A stretch of DNA of 43,495 nt from Bacteroidales bacterium (lineage in GTDB: Bacteria > Bacteroidota > Bacteroidia > Bacteroidales > P3): NCBI GenBank assembly GCA_004551865.1, contig SFPR01000008.1, forward strand, positions 1 to 43,495, read 5' to 3'. Each line of letters starts with the position of its first letter. The stretch's first letter is position 1. The notes below the pieces were generated by a model. The model was not told the origin of the DNA. It ran no database searches and saw nothing but the letters and a program-made list of their open reading frames with translations. Position numbers and translations under genes: made by a program. This document shows positions 1 to 8,900 of this stretch, piece after piece.

Positions 1-15
1 ACACAGAAAATTTCA

Positions 16-95
16 GTAACTTTGTCCTCGGTAATCATAGCGAAATTCTTTTGTTTTATTGTTTTTTTCACTACAAAGTTACGAAGAATTTCGCT
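16..95. other. Two interleaved inverted repeats upstream of the WD40 gene
   Basis: Two perfect inverted repeats interlock. GTAACTTTGT (16-25) pairs with ACAAAGTTAC (73-82), and AGCGAAATTCTT (39-50) pairs with AAGAATTTCGCT (84-95). The order is A-B-A'-B', so both stems cannot form as a simple nested hairpin. They must be alternatives, a long-loop pseudoknot, or two protein sites. Both copies of the first arm contain TAACTTTG, which matches the Bacteroidota -7 box and points in opposite directions. The function is unknown. Confidence 0.5.
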
Positions 96-105
96 GATTG
101 CCAAA
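74..105 (-). promoter_or_regulatory. Predicted Bacteroidota-type promoter reading leftwards
   Basis: On the minus strand, TTTG (105-102) and TAACTTTG (81-74) are separated by 20 bases, an ideal -33/-7 arrangement for the phylum's primary sigma factor. It would drive a leftward transcript beginning near 66, whose gene lies outside the window. It overlaps the interleaved inverted repeats, so these could be its operator. This is motif evidence only. Confidence 0.45.
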
Positions 106-155
106 TTTTCAATGAGTTATATTTCATCGAACTCACGTTAAAAAAACAGTTGAAA

Positions 156-1001
156 ATGAATAAAATAAAGATTTTTAGTTTGATTGCAGTCTTTACTGCT
201 TTATTTGTAGGATGCGATAAACCTATTACAGGAAATAAGGATAAGGTTGTATGCCTTAAAACCTTAAAGGGACATTCAGAAGATATCTGGTCCGTAGCAT
301 ATAGTCCCGATGGCACAAAAATAATCAGCGGTGGATTTGATAAAACCATAAAGATATGGGATGCAAACACAGGAGAATGTCTTAAAACCTTGACGAGACA
401 TTCAGATATTATCTGGTCCGTAGCGTTTAGTCCCGATGGCAAAAAAATAATCAGCGGTTCAGATGATAAAACCATTAAGATATGGGATGCAAATACAGGA
501 GAATGCCTTAAAACCTTGGAGGGACATTCAGAAGGTATCAATTCCGTATCATATAGTCCCGATGGCACAAAAATTATCAGCGGTTCAGAGGATAAAACCA
601 TTAAGATATGGGACGCAAACACAGGACAATGCCTTAAAACCTTGGAGAGACATTCAGAAGGTGTCTATTCCGTAGCATATAGTCCCGATGGCACAAAAAT
701 AATCAGTGGTTCAGATGATAAAACCATTAAGATATGGGATGCAAACACAGGAGAGTGCCTTAAAACCTTGGAGGGACATTCAGGTTATGTCGAATCTGTA
801 GCATATAGTCCCGATGGTACAAAAATAATCAGCGGTTCAGGGGATAAAACCATTAAGATATGGGATGCAAACACAGGAGAATGTCTTAAAACTTTGGAGG
901 GACATTCAAGTTATGTCTGGTCCGTAGCATATAGTCTCGATAGCAAAAGAATTATCAGCGGTTCAGATGATACAACCATTAAGATATGGGGAGAGAAATA
1001 A
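156..1001 (+). CDS. WD40-repeat lipoprotein, six-bladed propeller
   Basis: The protein has 281 residues. The ATG at 156 is chosen because it gives a lipoprotein signal peptide ending in LFVGC (Cys20), whereas the open frame extending back to 51 has no signal. From about residue 30 it is six WD40 repeats of 42 residues, each with a GHS/RHS start, a YSPDGTKIISGS core and a DKTIKIWDANTGEC end. The last repeat stops at KIWGEK. WD40 propellers are protein-interaction scaffolds, and this one is predicted to be membrane-anchored. Six blades and such uniform repeats are unusual, because most propellers have seven divergent blades. A weak promoter match (TTG 98-100, TATATTTC 119-126) lies upstream. 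The binding partner is unknown. Confidence 0.85.
   Translation: MNKIKIFSLIAVFTALFVGCDKPITGNKDKVVCLKTLKGHSEDIWSVAYSPDGTKIISGGFDKTIKIWDANTGECLKTLTRHSDIIWSVAFSPDGKKIISGSDDKTIKIWDANTGECLKTLEGHSEGINSVSYSPDGTKIISGSEDKTIKIWDANTGQCLKTLERHSEGVYSVAYSPDGTKIISGSDDKTIKIWDANTGECLKTLEGHSGYVESVAYSPDGTKIISGSGDKTIKIWDANTGECLKTLEGHSSYVWSVAYSLDSKRIISGSDDTTIKIWGEK
258..1001 (+). repeat. 126-bp tandem repeats inside the WD40 gene
   Basis: Units begin at 258, 384, 510, 636, 762 and 888, exactly 126 bp apart. The first five are complete and the sixth is cut by the stop codon. They differ at only a few positions, mostly in the four codons after the GHS/RHS motif. Identity at silent sites shows recent duplication or gene conversion. 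Copy number could vary between strains by recombination or slippage, adding or losing whole blades in frame. Confidence 0.9.
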
Positions 1002-1013
1002 GCTCTCTATATA

Positions 1014-1157
1014 TATTGCTGTCCGGTAAAACTTTTGCAAAGGAAATAAATTAGGGCTGACACTTCTCACGAAGTATCAACCCTTTTGGTTATCTTTGTT
1101 TTTGAGAAATTAAAATATAACCATGAGCAAAGATAGTCATTTTACCGGACAGCAATA
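1014..1157. mobile_element. MITE-like 144-bp element with 18-bp perfect terminal inverted repeats
   Basis: TATTGCTGTCCGGTAAAA (1014-1031) is repeated as its exact reverse complement at 1140-1157. Inside is a second, imperfect 13-bp inverted repeat (1054-1066 with 1071-1083), a TATCTTTG -7 box (1091-1098) and an ATG at 1123. That ATG opens a 12-codon frame, MSKDSHFTGQQ-stop, which looks like the first residues of an IS4-type transposase of Bacteroidales. I infer a transposon-end remnant or non-autonomous element. No clear target-site duplication flanks it. Confidence 0.5.
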
Positions 1158-1205
1158 ATTACTCATCAATCTATTTTAATCACTCTTTCGGCAACTCTCC
1201 TTGCG

Positions 1206-1514
1206 TTATGCCTTACCTATGGGATTTATTCGTTCGTATGGTGTGCCGGGTTGTATGTCTTTAATCTTGCCGTTGGTCATCTCATAGCGTGATATGTTCT
1301 CTTGTAAAGCGGCAAGCAGTTTCTTTGCATGAATGGGTGAAAGTATCACTCTGCTTTTTACTTGTGCCTTGGGAACTCCGGGCATTACTTGTATGAAGTC
1401 CATTACAAACTCTGTGGGAGAGTGTTGTATCAGTTGGAGATTGCTATAAACTCCTTGTGCTACATCGGGTGTCAATTCGATGTCTATCTGTCCTTGTTTG
1501 TTTTCGTTTTCCAT
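1206..1514 (-). CDS. DUF3467 family protein
   Basis: This small protein of 102 residues has no known function. The DUF3467 call rests on an acidic start (IDIELTPDVAQGVYSNL), the block HSPTEFVMDFIQVMPG and the block VKSRVILSPIHAKKLL, all typical of the family. The ATG at 1514 is preferred over the in-frame extension to 1556, because the extension would run into the rpoC terminator hairpin. It lies just after rpoC, where this family is commonly found in Bacteroidota. A strong terminator separates the two, with its U-tract only about 15 bp before this start. Expression would therefore need read-through or a promoter I cannot see. Confidence 0.8.
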   Translation of the reverse strand: MENENKQGQIDIELTPDVAQGVYSNLQLIQHSPTEFVMDFIQVMPGVPKAQVKSRVILSPIHAKKLLAALQENISRYEMTNGKIKDIQPGTPYERINPIGKA

Positions 1515-1529
1515 GTTTGTCTGTTTGTC

Positions 1530-1572
1530 AAAAAAAGAAATACGAGAGTGCAACAAGGCATTCTCGTATTTC
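1530..1572 (-). terminator. Intrinsic terminator after rpoC
   Basis: On the minus strand an 11-bp perfect stem (GAAATACGAGA at 1537-1547 with TCTCGTATTTC at 1562-1572, loop 14 nt) is followed by seven consecutive T bases. This is a textbook rho-independent terminator, 13 bp after the rpoC stop codon and just upstream of the DUF3467 start. Confidence 0.85.
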
Positions 1573-1585
1573 CAAATTCATTTTA

Positions 1586-4500
1586 TTATTCTGCCGATAC
1601 CTTTTCAGCAGGTTTTCTGCCTCTTCTGACAGGTTGTATTGTCTGAACGTTTTGTTCTTCTATTTGGTCTTTGTTGGAAACCATTGCTTTGGCGTATTCG
1701 GGCAATCCTGTTCCTGCAGGGATAAGGTGTCCTACCAAAACATTCTCCTTCATTCCCAACAAATAGTCTGTCTTTGCACTGATGGCTGCTTCGTTCAAGA
1801 CTTTGGTTGTCTCTTGGAAAGATGCTGCCGAAAGATAGCTCTTTGTCTGTAATGAGGCTTTGGTTATTCCTTGAAGAACTTGGTGTGCAGTTGCAGGCAT
1901 TGCGTCTCTTGCCACAACAAGTGCTTTGTCTTTTCTCTTCAATGAGGAGTTCTCGTCTCGCAACTTTCGAGCTGTGATAATCTGACCTTCGTGACAATTC
2001 TCGCTGTCGCCTTTGTCTGTTACCACCTTCATGCCAAATATGTTGTCATTCTCTTCTTGGAAGTCTAACTTATTGACCATTTCTCCTTCAAGGAAACGTG
2101 TATCACCGGGGTCGTCAATCTCTACTTTTCTCATCATCTGACGAACGATGACTTCAAAGTGTTTGTCGTTGATCTTCACACCTTGCAAACGATAGACCTC
2201 TTGTACTTCGTTCACTATGTACTCTTGTACTTTCATAGGTCCTTTTATTGCCAATATGTCGGCAGGGGTGATTGCTCCTTCGCTTAGCGGTGTTCCTGCT
2301 TTGACATAGTCGTTCTCCTGAGCAAGAATTTGCTTTGTTGTAGGTATTAGATAAGTTCTCTTCTCTCCTATCTTAGGAGTTATTATGACCTCTCTGTTTC
2401 CTCTCTTCAACTTCTTGTTCAAGGTTACGACACCATCAATTTCGGCAACGACTGCAGAGTCTGACGGATTTCGTGCTTCAAACAGCTCGGTTACTCTCGG
2501 CAAACCTCCCGTGATGTCTCCTGCCTTGCCAAACGAACGAGGTATTTTGACCAATGATGTTCCTTGTTGAATATCTTGCTCATCTTCGACAATAAGGTGG
2601 GCACCCACCGGAATGTCGTAGGTTTTTATGATTTCACCTGCTTCATCTACTATGCTGATTGAAGGGTTCTTGGATTTTTGTCTCGATTCGATGATAACCT
2701 TGTCTTGCAAACCTGTCTGATCATCGGATTCTATCCTGTAGGTAACACCTTCTACGATAGATTCGTATCTTACCTTTCCGCTTACTTCGGATATGATAAC
2801 TGCATTGTATGGATCCCACTCTGCTATCACGTCTCCCTTGTGAACCTCTACATTGTTTTCAAAATACAACTTGGCTCCGTAAGGTATGTTTCCCGACGAA
2901 AGGATTGCTTGTGTATGAGGGTCGGTTATTCTCATTTCGGCAGAACGTCCTATGACTACGCTGTACTTGTCGTCGCCGTCTTGGAACGGAACACTACGCA
3001 ACTCATCTATTTGCATCATTCCGTCATACTTAGCCGTCAATTTTGAATTTGAACCAACGTTTCCGCCTGCCACACCGCCGACGTGGAAGGTTCTCAATGT
3101 AAGCTGAGTTCCCGGCTCTCCGATTGACTGAGCAGCAATGACGCCGACTGCCTCTCCTTTTTGTACCATCTTGCCCGTTGCAAGGTTTCGTCCGTAACAT
3201 TTTGCACAAACGCCTCTCTTGCTTTCGCAGGTCAAAACTGAACGAATTTCTACTTCCTCTATCGGAGAGTCTTCTATCTTTTGACAAATGTCTTCAGTCA
3301 ATTCGTCTCCCGATCTGGCAATAATCTCACCTGTTTGAGGGTGTATGATGTCATGAACTGTTACTCTACCGAGTATTCTGTCGTATAGTGTTTGTACTAT
3401 ATCTTCGTTCTTCTTCAAGGCTGTTGTAGGAATTCCTCTCAACGTGCCGCAATCTTCTTCGGTAATGATGACATCGTGAGTTACATCGACCAACCTTCTT
3501 GTCAAATATCCTGCTTCGGCTGTCTTCAAAGCAGTATCCGCCAAACCTTTTCTTGCTCCGTGAGTTGAAATAAAGTACTCCAACACCGACAATCCCTCCT
3601 TGAAGTTGGAGATAATCGGGTTCTCGATAATCTCGGCTCCCGTTGCTCCCGACTTTTGAGGTTTTGCCATCAATCCACGCATACCGGTAAGCTGACGTAT
3701 CTGCTCCTTACTACCACGAGCTCCCGAGTCAAGCATCATATACACAGGGTTAAATCCTTGTCTGTCTTCGGATATGTGCTTCATAACAACCTCGGTCAAA
3801 CGGCGGTTGGTGTCTGTCCAAATATCGATGACCTGATTGTATCGCTCATTATTGGTTATCAGACCCATTTGGTAGTTCATCATGACTTCATCTACCGATG
3901 CGTTTGCTTCCTTAATCATTTCAACTTTTTCCTCAGGTACTAATACGTCGCCAAGGTTAAATGACAAGCCACCCACAAACGCCATTCTGTATCCCAAGTC
4001 CTTGATGTCGTCGAGGAACTTGGCTGTCTTTGCCATTCCGCAAACTTTCAACACATCGCCTATGATGTCTCGCAAGATGCTCTTCTTCAATACCACGTTT
4101 ATGTAGCCGTATTCAGGCGGCACAACAAGGTTGAACAACACTCTTCCGACGGTTGTGTCTATTATTTCGTACTTCGGTTCTGAGTCTTCGGTTCTGAGTC
4201 TTCTCAATTTGATGTTGGCGTGCAAGTCTATTCTGCCTTCGTTGTGTGCTATCTGTACTTCTTCGGAAGAATAGAAAGTCATGCCTTCGCCTTTCACCTT
4301 GCCTGTTTCGTCCGATACTCTTCCTTTAGTCATGTAATACAATCCCAAAACCATATCTTGAGAAGGTACGGTAATCGGTGTTCCGTTTGCAGGGCTTAAT
4401 ATGTTGTGAGAAGCGAGCATTAGCAGCTGTGCTTCCAATATGGCTGCGTTTCCAAGCGGTACATGGACTGCCATTTGGTCTCCGTCAAAGTCGGCGTTGA

Positions 4501-5917
4501 ACGCTGCACACACCAACGGGTGCAATCTTATCGCTTTGCCTTCGACCAATTTAGGTTGGAATGCTTGGATACCCAAACGGTGAAGGGTCGGAGCTCGGTT
4601 CAAAAGAACAGGGTGTCCTTTCAATATGTTTTCGAGAATTTCCCAAACTCTCGGATCTTCTCTCTTATCTACTATTTTCTTTGCGGATTTGACGGTCTTG
4701 ACTATTCCTCTCTCCAACATCTTTCTTATGATGAATGGTTTGAATAGTTCTGATGCCATATCTTTTGGCAAACCGCACTCGTGCATCTTTAAGTCCGGTC
4801 CTACGACAATTACCGAACGTCCTGAGTAGTCCACACGTTTACCCAACAAGTTCTGACGGAAACGACCCTGCTTTCCTTTCAAGAAATCGGACAAAGACTT
4901 CAATGGTCTGTTTGCATCAGAAGACTTGACAGAGCTTGACTTTCTCGAATTGTCAAACAACGAATCGACAGCTTCCTGCAACATACGTTTTTCGTTACGC
5001 ATGATGACATCGGGAGCTTTTATCTCTATCAATCTTTTCAAACGATTGTTTCGTATGATTACTCGTCTGTACAAGTCATTGAGGTCTGAGGTTGCAAAAC
5101 GTCCTCCGTCCAACGGAACAAGCGGACGCAAATCAGGCGGAATGACAGGTACTACCTGAACTATCATCCACTCCGGTCTGTTCTCTCTCTTCTTGTTGGC
5201 TTCTCTGAATGCCTCCACAACGTTCAATCTTTTCAAAGCATCGTGTTTTCTCTGCTGAGAAGTCTCGTTGTGTGCTTTGTGTCTCAACTCGTATGACAAC
5301 TTGTCCAAGTCTAACTCTTTCAAGAGGTCATAAAGTGCCTCAGCACCCATTTTAGCAACAAACTTATTCGGGTCGTCATCGGGAAGTTGTCTATTTTCCA
5401 TTGGCAACTTCTCCATGTAGTCGAAGTACTCTTCTTCTGTGAGAAGATCCATCTTATTTACCTCGAACTCTTGAGCCAATCCCGGATTGATTACTATGTA
5501 TTTTTCGTAGTAAATAATCTGCTCCAATTTCTTGCTCGGAATGCCAAGCAAAGAACCTATCTTGTTGGGAAGAGAACGGAAAAACCAAATGTGAGCAACA
5601 GGAACAACCAACTTGATATGTCCCATTCTCTCTCTTCTGACTTTTTTCTCTGTTACCTCAACTCCACACCTATCGCAGATAATTCCTTTGTAACGTATTC
5701 TCTTATACTTGCCACAATGACACTCCCAGTCTTTTACCGGTCCGAATATTCTCTCACAAAACAATCCGTCTCTTTCGGGCTTGTAAGTTCTGTAATTTAT
5801 CGTTTCTGGTTTCAAGACCTCTCCTCTTGACCTCTCCTCTATTGATTGAGGAGAAGCCAAACTGATTGTCATCGAATTAAATGTGCTGCTTATCTGATTT
5901 TCTTTTTTACTCGCCAT
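1586..5917 (-). CDS. rpoC: DNA-directed RNA polymerase subunit beta'
   Basis: This is the 1443-residue beta' subunit, which with RpoB forms the catalytic cleft. The absolutely conserved Mg-binding loop NADFDGDQMAVH is at about residues 472-483. The N-terminal zinc-binding motif (CHCGKYKR...CDRCG) is at about 63-81. The second zinc site includes CESKRGVCAKC at about 895-905, plus an upstream Cys in EEDCGTLRG near 821. The conserved KPETINYRTYKPERDGLFCE block follows the N-terminus. The ATG at 5917 (MASKKEN) matches family starts better than the in-frame codon at 5941. The gene lies 38 bp after rpoB and ends in a strong terminator. Length and motifs look intact. Confidence 0.98.
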   Translation of the reverse strand: MASKKENQISSTFNSMTISLASPQSIEERSRGEVLKPETINYRTYKPERDGLFCERIFGPVKDWECHCGKYKRIRYKGIICDRCGVEVTEKKVRRERMGHIKLVVPVAHIWFFRSLPNKIGSLLGIPSKKLEQIIYYEKYIVINPGLAQEFEVNKMDLLTEEEYFDYMEKLPMENRQLPDDDPNKFVAKMGAEALYDLLKELDLDKLSYELRHKAHNETSQQRKHDALKRLNVVEAFREANKKRENRPEWMIVQVVPVIPPDLRPLVPLDGGRFATSDLNDLYRRVIIRNNRLKRLIEIKAPDVIMRNEKRMLQEAVDSLFDNSRKSSSVKSSDANRPLKSLSDFLKGKQGRFRQNLLGKRVDYSGRSVIVVGPDLKMHECGLPKDMASELFKPFIIRKMLERGIVKTVKSAKKIVDKREDPRVWEILENILKGHPVLLNRAPTLHRLGIQAFQPKLVEGKAIRLHPLVCAAFNADFDGDQMAVHVPLGNAAILEAQLLMLASHNILSPANGTPITVPSQDMVLGLYYMTKGRVSDETGKVKGEGMTFYSSEEVQIAHNEGRIDLHANIKLRRLRTEDSEPKYEIIDTTVGRVLFNLVVPPEYGYINVVLKKSILRDIIGDVLKVCGMAKTAKFLDDIKDLGYRMAFVGGLSFNLGDVLVPEEKVEMIKEANASVDEVMMNYQMGLITNNERYNQVIDIWTDTNRRLTEVVMKHISEDRQGFNPVYMMLDSGARGSKEQIRQLTGMRGLMAKPQKSGATGAEIIENPIISNFKEGLSVLEYFISTHGARKGLADTALKTAEAGYLTRRLVDVTHDVIITEEDCGTLRGIPTTALKKNEDIVQTLYDRILGRVTVHDIIHPQTGEIIARSGDELTEDICQKIEDSPIEEVEIRSVLTCESKRGVCAKCYGRNLATGKMVQKGEAVGVIAAQSIGEPGTQLTLRTFHVGGVAGGNVGSNSKLTAKYDGMMQIDELRSVPFQDGDDKYSVVIGRSAEMRITDPHTQAILSSGNIPYGAKLYFENNVEVHKGDVIAEWDPYNAVIISEVSGKVRYESIVEGVTYRIESDDQTGLQDKVIIESRQKSKNPSISIVDEAGEIIKTYDIPVGAHLIVEDEQDIQQGTSLVKIPRSFGKAGDITGGLPRVTELFEARNPSDSAVVAEIDGVVTLNKKLKRGNREVIITPKIGEKRTYLIPTTKQILAQENDYVKAGTPLSEGAITPADILAIKGPMKVQEYIVNEVQEVYRLQGVKINDKHFEVIVRQMMRKVEIDDPGDTRFLEGEMVNKLDFQEENDNIFGMKVVTDKGDSENCHEGQIITARKLRDENSSLKRKDKALVVARDAMPATAHQVLQGITKASLQTKSYLSAASFQETTKVLNEAAISAKTDYLLGMKENVLVGHLIPAGTGLPEYAKAMVSNKDQIEEQNVQTIQPVRRGRKPAEKVSAE

Positions 5918-5955
5918 AATGCTTAGCCTTAAATTTGTCAATGGAATACCATCAA

Positions 5956-8900
5956 CTAATCAAACGATACTTCCAAATTCAATCCTCTCAATTCATGTAT
6001 CAATACATTGAACGACTCAGGAATACCCGGTGTAGGCATATTGTCTCCTTTGACTATTGCTTCGTACGCTTTGGCTCTTCCGACAACATCGTCAGACTTA
6101 ACCGTAAGTATTTCTTGCAAAACGTGAGAAGCTCCAAATGCCTCCAACGCCCAAACTTCCATCTCTCCGAAACGTTGGCCTCCGAACTGAGCCTTTCCTC
6201 CCAATGGTTGTTGGGTTATCAAAGAATATGGTCCTATACTTCTTGCGTGCATCTTATCGTCAATCATGTGATGCAACTTCAACATATAGACATATCCTAC
6301 CGTTGCAGGCTGGTCAAAATACTCGCCTGTCTCTCCGTCTCTCAAATAACATTTTCCATTGTGAGGCAGACCTGCCTTGTCCATATATCCATTGACATCT
6401 TCCAAAGTAGCTCCGTCAAATATAGGAGTGTGAAATCTCAAATTCAATTCATGACCTGCCCAACCAAGAACAGTTTCAAAAATCTGTCCCAAGTTCATAC
6501 GAGAAGGCACACCAAGCGGATTTAATACTATATCTACAGGTTTACCATCGTCCAAGAAAGGCATATCTTCCTCCCTTACTATCTTGGCAACAATACCCTT
6601 GTTACCATGACGACCTGCCATCTTGTCTCCAACTTTCAATTTTCTCTTCTTGGCAATGTATATTTTCGCCATCTGAACAATTCCCGATGGCAAATCATCA
6701 CCTATAGTTGCCGCATAAGTTTGGCGAGCAAGTACACTTTGCAACTCTCTGCACTTGATGTTGTAATTATTCAACATCTCTTTGACAAGTTCATTAGTTT
6801 GTGCATCAGTAGTCCAATTATTCGGATTGACATTTGCGTAGTCTATCGAAGCAAGCAACTTTTGATTGAACTTGGATTTCTTTGGTATGAACTCCTCACT
6901 GAAATTGGAATAAACACCTGCAGAAACTTTGCCTGTAAGCAACACGAACAACTTATCTATCAACTTGTTGTTTAGTTCTTGCTGTTCTTTTTCAAACTTC
7001 TCTTTTAGTTCTTTTGTAATCTCGTTTGCACGTTGTCTTGATTTCTTATCATTTACAAATCTCGTAAACAAACGTTTGTCAATCACAACGCCACTGATTG
7101 AAGGTGGAACTTTGAGAGAAGCATCTTTTACATCTCCTGCTTTCTCTCCGAATATAGCTCTCAAGAGTTTTTCTTCCGGCGTAGGATCCGATTCTCCCTT
7201 AGGGGTAATCTTTCCGACCAAAATATCACCTTCTTTTACATGTGCGCCTATTCTTATCATTCCGTTCTCGTCAAGATCCTTGGTAGCTTCCTGACTTACG
7301 TTAGGAATATCCCGAGTCAGTTCTTCCAATCCGCGTTTTGTTTCTCTGACTTCGGTAATAAATTCATCAACGTGAACTGATGTGAAAATATCTTCTTTTA
7401 CAATTCTTTCGGAAATAACGATTGCGTCCTCGTAGTTGTAACCTTTCCAAGGCATGAATGCAACCTGTAAGTTTCTTCCGAGAGCCAAAACTCCATTCTT
7501 GGTTGCATAACCTTCGCAAAGAACTTGTCCTTTGACAACCTTGTCTCCCTTGTTTACTATCGGACGAAGATTGATTGAAGTACTCTGATTGGTTCTTTGG
7601 AATTTTGTGAGCTTATATCTCTTCACATCGTCCTCAAAACTTACCAATCTTTCATTTTCGTCTCTTTCGTAACGAATAACTATTTCTCTTGCATCTACGA
7701 ACTCTACTATTCCGTCTCCTTCGGCATGAATTAGCACTCTCGAATCGTATGCCACAGACTCTTCTATTCCCGTTCCCACAATCGGAATGTCCGGATTTAG
7801 CAACGGAACAGCTTGACGCATCATGTTTGAACCCATCAATGCACGATTGGCATCATCGTGTTCAAGGAACGGAATCAAAGATGCTGCGATTGAAGCAATT
7901 TGGTTTGAAGCAACGTCCATCAAAGACACCTGCTCGGGAGCGACAATAGGGAAGTCTGCCATTTGACGAGCCTTTATTCTGTCTTCTGCAAATCTATTGT
8001 CAGAATCCAACTGAGTGGTTGCCTGTGCAATTATCTTGTCTTCCTCTTCTTCGGCGGTAAGATAGATAGGTCCTTCGTTCATCAAGACCTTTCCGTCCTT
8101 TACCTTATAGTATGGAGTTTCGATAAAGCCCAAAGAATTTATCTTTGCAAACACACTTAACGAAGAAATCAAACCAATGTTTGGTCCTTCGGGAGTTTCT
8201 ATGGTACACAAACGTCCATAGTGAGTATAGTGAACGTCTCGCACTTCAAATCCGGAACGATCTCTCGACAAACCTCCGGGACCTAATGCAGAAATTCTTC
8301 TTTTGTGGGTCAATTCCGAAAGAGGGTTTGTTTGATCCATAAACTGAGACAACTGATTGGTGCCGAAGAAAGAGTTGATAACAGAAGACAAAGTCTTCGC
8401 ATTTATCAAATCTGTAGGGCTGAATACCTCATTGTCTCTTACGTTCATTCTTTCTCTTATGGTTCTTGCCATACGAGAAAGACCAACTCCAAATTGAGCA
8501 TACAACTGTTCTCCAACCGTTCTGATTCTTCTGTTGCTCAAGTGGTCAATATCATCAACCTCTGTCTTGGAGTTGATAAGCTCAATTAAGTATTTTATTA
8601 TTGAAATGATGTCTTCCTTGGTGAGGACCTTTATGTCTTCACTTACATTCAAATTCAATTTGGTATTGATTCGATACCTTCCGACATCACCTAAATCATA
8701 TTTCTTGTCCGAGAAGAACAGCTTATCTATAATTCCTCTTGCTGTATCTTCGTCAGGTGGTTCTGCGCTACGCAACTGCCTATATATGTATTCAACAGCC
8801 TCCTTGGCATTATTGGCTGTATCCTTCTGCAATGTGTTAAATATGATAGAGTAATCTGTTGCCGACGTATCATCATTGTGCAACAAGATAGTCTTGACAC

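Noticed and set aside
71..622. A 183-codon minus-strand open frame over the WD40 gene
   Set aside because: It is the antisense reading of the 126-bp repeats. A repeat whose length is a multiple of three keeps several frames open without coding.
8300..8370. Possible rifampicin-resistance change in rpoB
   Set aside because: The Asp, His and Ser at the main resistance positions are all the sensitive-type residues.
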